Assembly: GCA_009741485.1 (NCBI GenBank)
Contig: CM019230.1
Span: 5,304,377 to 5,368,376, forward strand
Direction of reading: 5' to 3'
Source: Malurus cyaneus samueli
Lineage: Eukaryota > Chordata > Aves > Passeriformes > Maluridae
Length of the DNA: 64,000 bases
Part shown: piece after piece, positions 59,733 through 64,000 of the stretch
How the letters are laid out: each line of letters opens with the position of its first letter
Numbering within the stretch: the stretch's first letter is position 1
Notes under the pieces: model-generated
The model's database searches: none
Told to the model about the DNA's origin: nothing
The model's input: only the letters and a program-made list of their open reading frames with translations
Program-made: the position numbers and the translations under genes

Positions 59733-62700
59733 CCGGAGTGAGGGCTCTGTGTGGCATTTTGCTGCTCTCAGAGCTGTTTTTTTGCTGCTCACAGGGCAGT
59801 GCTGGGAGGCCCCTGGCAGAGCAGATGCCTTTGCCGTGCACCTTGTCCTCGGGAACTGGAAGAACCTGCAGGACTGGTGCAATGGGGACCTGCTCCTGCC
59901 GGGATCCGCTCGGGGACTGCGCTTCCCTCCGTCCTTCCCGAAGTGAAGCAACATTCGCTGGGAGGTGCCTTCCCCGTGGCACCCGGCCCACGAGGCTGGG
60001 ATGCGCTAAAAATACAAGTGACAAGTGTAAACATTGACTTTTGCCAGGGTGGGAGGGCGGAGAGGTGCCGGGGACGGCCAGCGGCTGCGGGTGGCAGAGC
60101 AGAGAGGGGCACACGCTCTTTAAAAAAAAAAAAAAATGCTAAAAAGCAATTAGTTAAAATTCTAACAGCTTCACACATTAAAATTGCAGCTTTTTCCCTT
60201 GTAGCGTGGCGGTAGAAGAGACCGAAAGGGGGAAAACAAAGAAAGGAAGAAACGGGAAAAACCGATGAGAGGAAATGCCTCCACCTCTTCCCCTCCCTCC
60301 CTCCCGTGCCGGGCTCTTTGCTTTGTTTCGTTTTTTCTTTTAAGCCACAAAAAAATTAGGAAGGAGTTGTCCTGCGCCCCCTGCGGAAGGCCTGGCACAG
60401 GGGACAGAACAAGGTGACACGGCGGGTGCCACGTCAGCTCCTGTCACCAACAGAGGTGGCCACTGAGAGCCACCGTGGGCGAGCTGGCGGCCACCGGGGC
60501 TCCGACACCGGCACCCTCGGGAGCATCTTCTCCTCTTCCTCCTCCTCCTCCTCCTTCTCCTAGTCCTTCCCTTCCTCCTCCTCCTCCTCCTCTCCCGCAC
60601 AGCCTCTCCCGATGTCTGGGGAGCTGATGGCTCTGGGGTCGTGTCAGAAATCAGCAGCACTCACCCAAGCACCCACAAAACAGACAAAAATGTGCTTTTC
60701 CCCGCCTCATTGATGGGTTTTGTTTTGTTAAAGCAGGATAAGGCAAAGCAGCTTTTTATTTCTGACTCTGGCCATGCCCCTGTGTGCAGCTCCAGCAGGA
60801 AGGGATAAAATTATTTCGGTTTCGAGGCACTTGTGCTCCAGAGTATAAAGTTACTCAGCATTTACAGGTGCAGCTCTTTAGAGATATTTTTATTCTGTGC
60901 CTATTTTGCTGTGCCTGAGAGTGACGTGTTGTGGATGCTTCCAGTTAACAGTGCCTGAATGTAAACAATGTTTTACTCCTATTTACAAATCAAAAATAGA
61001 TTTTTTTATTATTATTTATGTTTACAAAAATGTATTCATGTTTTTTTATGCAGAAATGAAAGCACCTGAACTGCAGGGCAGGGAGGGTTTGGTGAGCAGA
61101 GGGTGTAGGAGCCCGGCTGCACCGTGTTGCATAAACAAAGTGGTGGTTTGGAAAGCAGACCTAGAGGAGTTTGAAATGCTTTTTATTTAGGCAAGGAACC
61201 CATCTGCTCCGAGCAGGAATGGTTTTGGAGCGATTGGGTGTTTGCTCAGCTCGCAGGACCGCAGGTCTCACACACGTTGTGTGATTTGCACCCACCAGCA
61301 CAGAACGGGGACACGTGTGCTCACATCTGGAACACGCCAGCCGTGAAGGCAGGGCTCAATAGGGACCTTGTTAGCACCTGGCACGGGCTGCATTTCTGGG
61401 TGAAAAGATGTATTTTGATGTGTTTATTTTTAGTGAGTTTAGGTGTGTGAGGCTCAGGGCGGTGCTGCCCATCCCCTGCACGGAGTTGCCTCCCTCACCC
61501 GGCTGGGCCAGCAGGAAAACTCCAAATTCCATGGGAACGGAGCACAGGACAAGGATCACAACGCTGGGTCAGGATCTGCCCCTGCTCACAGCACTGCCAA
61601 GGACATGGCAGAGCATTTCAATTCTGGCTGTGGAAGCTGGGAAAAGAAAATTAGCCACAAAGAGAAAATTCATTCTTTACATGGGAAATATGGAATGGAG
61701 CAAACCCCCGAGGCTGTACCTAGAAAAGCCTTTCTGAGTCAATCTATGCTCCCTGTTTCTGGTCACCTGAGGCTCCAGAATCCCCCATTTTCCAGACACA
61801 GCACTTTTCCCTTTCCCATCGTGCTGGGAGCACTCGCAGAGCTCCAACCCCGAGGGCTGGGCCAGAACATCTGCCCCAAAGCCTGATTTAAAGCCCTGTG
61901 CTCACCCAGCAAAACCCAGGGGCTGATTTGGCAATCCTTGAGCAGACTGGGGAGAAAAGTGGAGGCCAGGAACTTCATTTGTATGACCTTGTAATGGCCA
62001 GAGGCTCAAACCCGTGACAAAAATCTTGCTGGTCAAGGCAATTACTAAAAAAAGAGGAAAAGGAAAAAAAAAAATAAAACCCAACCAACCAACCAAACCT
62101 GTCCTCTGTCCAGACTGTTGACTAAATAACCTCTGAGCTGCAATCATTCTGCGGAAGATGCTCTCAGGAGTGTTTTTTACCGTGAAAGTGGCCATAAATA
62201 ATAATAAAGAAATGCATCTGTGTGTACTTTACAAAGCAAGAAAAAAACTTCTCCCTCCTCAAGCCCACAGTCTGTGAATAATTCGTGAACAAGAGGAGCA
62301 GCTCCATCTATCTTACACCGAGTTTGTTACAAATCATCTGCTCATGTGTAAATCTTCCTGCCAGGGCGGGAGCAGCAAACCCTGCTCGGGTTTTTTGTCT
62401 GCTGAGAAACTTTCCCAGCGAAACACGAGCAATTGGGTCGGTCAATAGCAGGTTGGAGGCACAATTTGGGGGTGAACAATTGTGCTCCTGGAGCCGGCGG
62501 TGGAGGGGACAGGGCAGCTGGTGCAGGATTTCTGGCTGGCACGCAGTGCTGAGCCACAATGGTTTTGCAGAAAAATAAAAGCCGAGCCAAAAAGATCATC
62601 TCCAAAATCTGCTTCCCTCCCGGGACAGCTACAGCGAGCAGGGAACTGCCGAGGGAAACCGTCAGAGCATCCCAGCTCGGGGAAAAAAACTCTTAGAGAG

Positions 62701-63925
62701 CTCTCGGGAGTCCCTAGGTGGCAACACTGCTCCTCCAGACCCTCCTGGGAACCTTGTCCTGGCCGGGAGAGCACAGAAAACTCCCGATTTGGAGGTTCTG
62801 CGGCTGAGAGGGATCCTAAATTACCATTCACAAAGGAAAATGGAAAAAAAAAGGAGTGTTTGTTTAGTGCTGGTGGTGGCAAAGTGTAAAGCTGTGATGG
62901 CTGGAAGGCTCTGCAGCCTGAAGGCAAATGAAAAGAATGACAAAAAAACCCCGAGAATTTATTTATTTAAAAGAAATAACAAGAATTTAAAGCCAAATTT
63001 GTGATGGTGGGAGATGGGATTCGTGATTCTGAGTGGTTTGGGTTGCCACACATTCCAGGGAAGAAACACCATCAGAGACCCAACAGATAAAGAGATTTTG
63101 GAATATGTCCTGCTGATTGCACCTGTTAGATGAATAAATCTCAGAAAATTTTTCATTTCTTCTATGCTGTCTCTGTGCCCAGCTGTACACGGCCCTTCCA
63201 ACCCTTTCTGGGGGCTCAGGGGTGGTGTTTCTGTCACCAAAACCCAAATCCCCTGACAAAAGTAGCAATTCCATTGTGTCAGAGATCAGGTACTTCCCCC
63301 CCCTCTGGCTGAGGTGATCTTTGGAGCTGGCTGGCACAGATAAAAATTGAGAACTGTAAATATTACAATAAAATACACAATTTGAATTTCATCCTGGGTT
63401 AATTAACTGAGTCGCACACATCTGTTAGTGGCCATAAATTATAGCAGAAATGGAGAATTTGGTTGCAGTGCTGCTGCAATATTCACTTTTTGGATGATCT
63501 GCAGGTCGAGTATTATCCATTGAAGAGATTAATGAATAACTTTGACTAAATGCACCAACATCTTTAGAAATTGTGCGATTTGCAAACAGGGGAAATCTCA
63601 GTTAAATTATACATTGTGGCTTTTCCCCGCAGCTCTGGAAATGGATTTGATTGCCTTATCCCGTTTCCTATCAGACCCTTTTTCCCCCCGATAAATCTAA
63701 AATCTCTCCTCCTGTTCTCCTAACGAGACAAGGATGAGATCAGCGAAGCAGGACCCGGCAGGGCGGTGTTGCTTCCCACTTGGAAAATGTAATAATGTTA
63801 TTAATTAATAATACCAATTAAGCAGCCGGGTGACTGTGAAGCGGTGCAGTGACCCAGAGCGAGCTTTGGGGGGATGCTCGGGGGGATGCTCCTGTCGCAG
63901 GGCCGATGGAGGGATGCGGGCGGGT
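59733..63925. other. non-genic DNA with GC-rich and AT-rich patches
   Basis: No recognisable exon. It holds an A-run at 60121-60135, a CTCCTC microsatellite at about 60526-60597, an A/CCAA-rich tract at about 62046-62098, GC-rich stretches at about 59850-60110 and 62360-62800, and an AT-rich segment at about 63350-63690 with TTAATTAA, a CArG-like CCATAAATTA and GATA-type sites. The open frames here have no domain I recognise; the arginine-rich one on - (60340-60660) comes from the CTCCTC repeat. Confidence 0.45.
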
Positions 63926-63991
63926 GATGTCCCCGCGATGTCCCCGCGATGTCCCCGCGATGTCCCCGCGATGTCCCCGCGATGTCCCCGC
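63926..63991. repeat. 11-bp CpG-rich minisatellite, six perfect copies
   Basis: GATGTCCCCGC repeated six times without a mismatch (63926-63991), ending nine bases before the window edge. Each junction makes a CCGCGA. Perfect identity suggests recent expansion, and the array may continue or vary in length between individuals. The open frame on - (63805-63996) is the translated repeat. Confidence 0.97.
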
Positions 63992-64000
63992 GCCACCTCG

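Noticed and set aside
1..64000. CRISPR array, operon or bacterial defence system
   Set aside because: The window is vertebrate nuclear DNA. The direct repeats seen are minisatellites without unique spacers of constant length, and no prokaryotic gene is present.

Overview
The window is vertebrate nuclear DNA and almost certainly avian. It carries several 3' ends of CR1 LINEs with the bird-type ATTCTATG-like tail and surrounding consensus, one LTR that resembles songbird ERV LTRs, and a single intact gene whose protein is unmistakably a tetrapod TOB1. Placement within birds (perhaps a passerine) rests only on the remembered resemblance of the LTR and is inference.

Layout. About 1-44.8 kb is non-genic DNA upstream of TOB1. 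It begins with a composite satellite-like block (about 563-1395) in which degenerate telomere-type CCCTAA arrays alternate with a recurring spacer of roughly 54 bp. Next come a probable solo LTR (about 2876-3345), a 36-bp minisatellite (6890-7034), a possible ancient sauropsid palindromic repeat (about 14.69-14.83 kb), a CR1 remnant on + (about 17.85-18.48 kb), a CpG-rich orphan patch with an RFX X-box beside a CRE core (about 22.6-23.6 kb), a CR1 remnant on - (about 23.72-23.96 kb), and two CR1 ends joined head to tail (about 34.07-34.35 kb). I found no recognisable coding exon in this stretch.

About 44.8-50.03 kb is the TOB1 locus on the + strand. It has a CpG-island promoter with CCAAT boxes, a palindromic CRE, GC boxes and a TATA element; a non-coding first exon; one intron of about 2.2 kb; and a second exon holding the whole 325-codon reading frame and an AU-rich 3' UTR of about 0.83 kb that ends at an ATTAAA signal. 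The protein joins a BTG domain (CCR4-NOT deadenylase binding) to two PAM2 motifs (poly(A)-binding protein binding), so it links poly(A) tails to the deadenylase. About 50-64 kb is again non-genic. It holds a 20-copy minisatellite (54.30-54.76 kb), a 110-bp tandem duplication (59.5-59.7 kb), simple-sequence tracts, GC-rich patches, and an 11-bp CpG-rich minisatellite at the right edge.

I see no cassette of co-operating genes and no undescribed multi-gene system. The observations most worth checking are the telomere-like composite block, the RFX/CRE patch inside the desert, and the untranslated-region features of TOB1: two short upstream ORFs and a predicted 20-bp 3' UTR hairpin.
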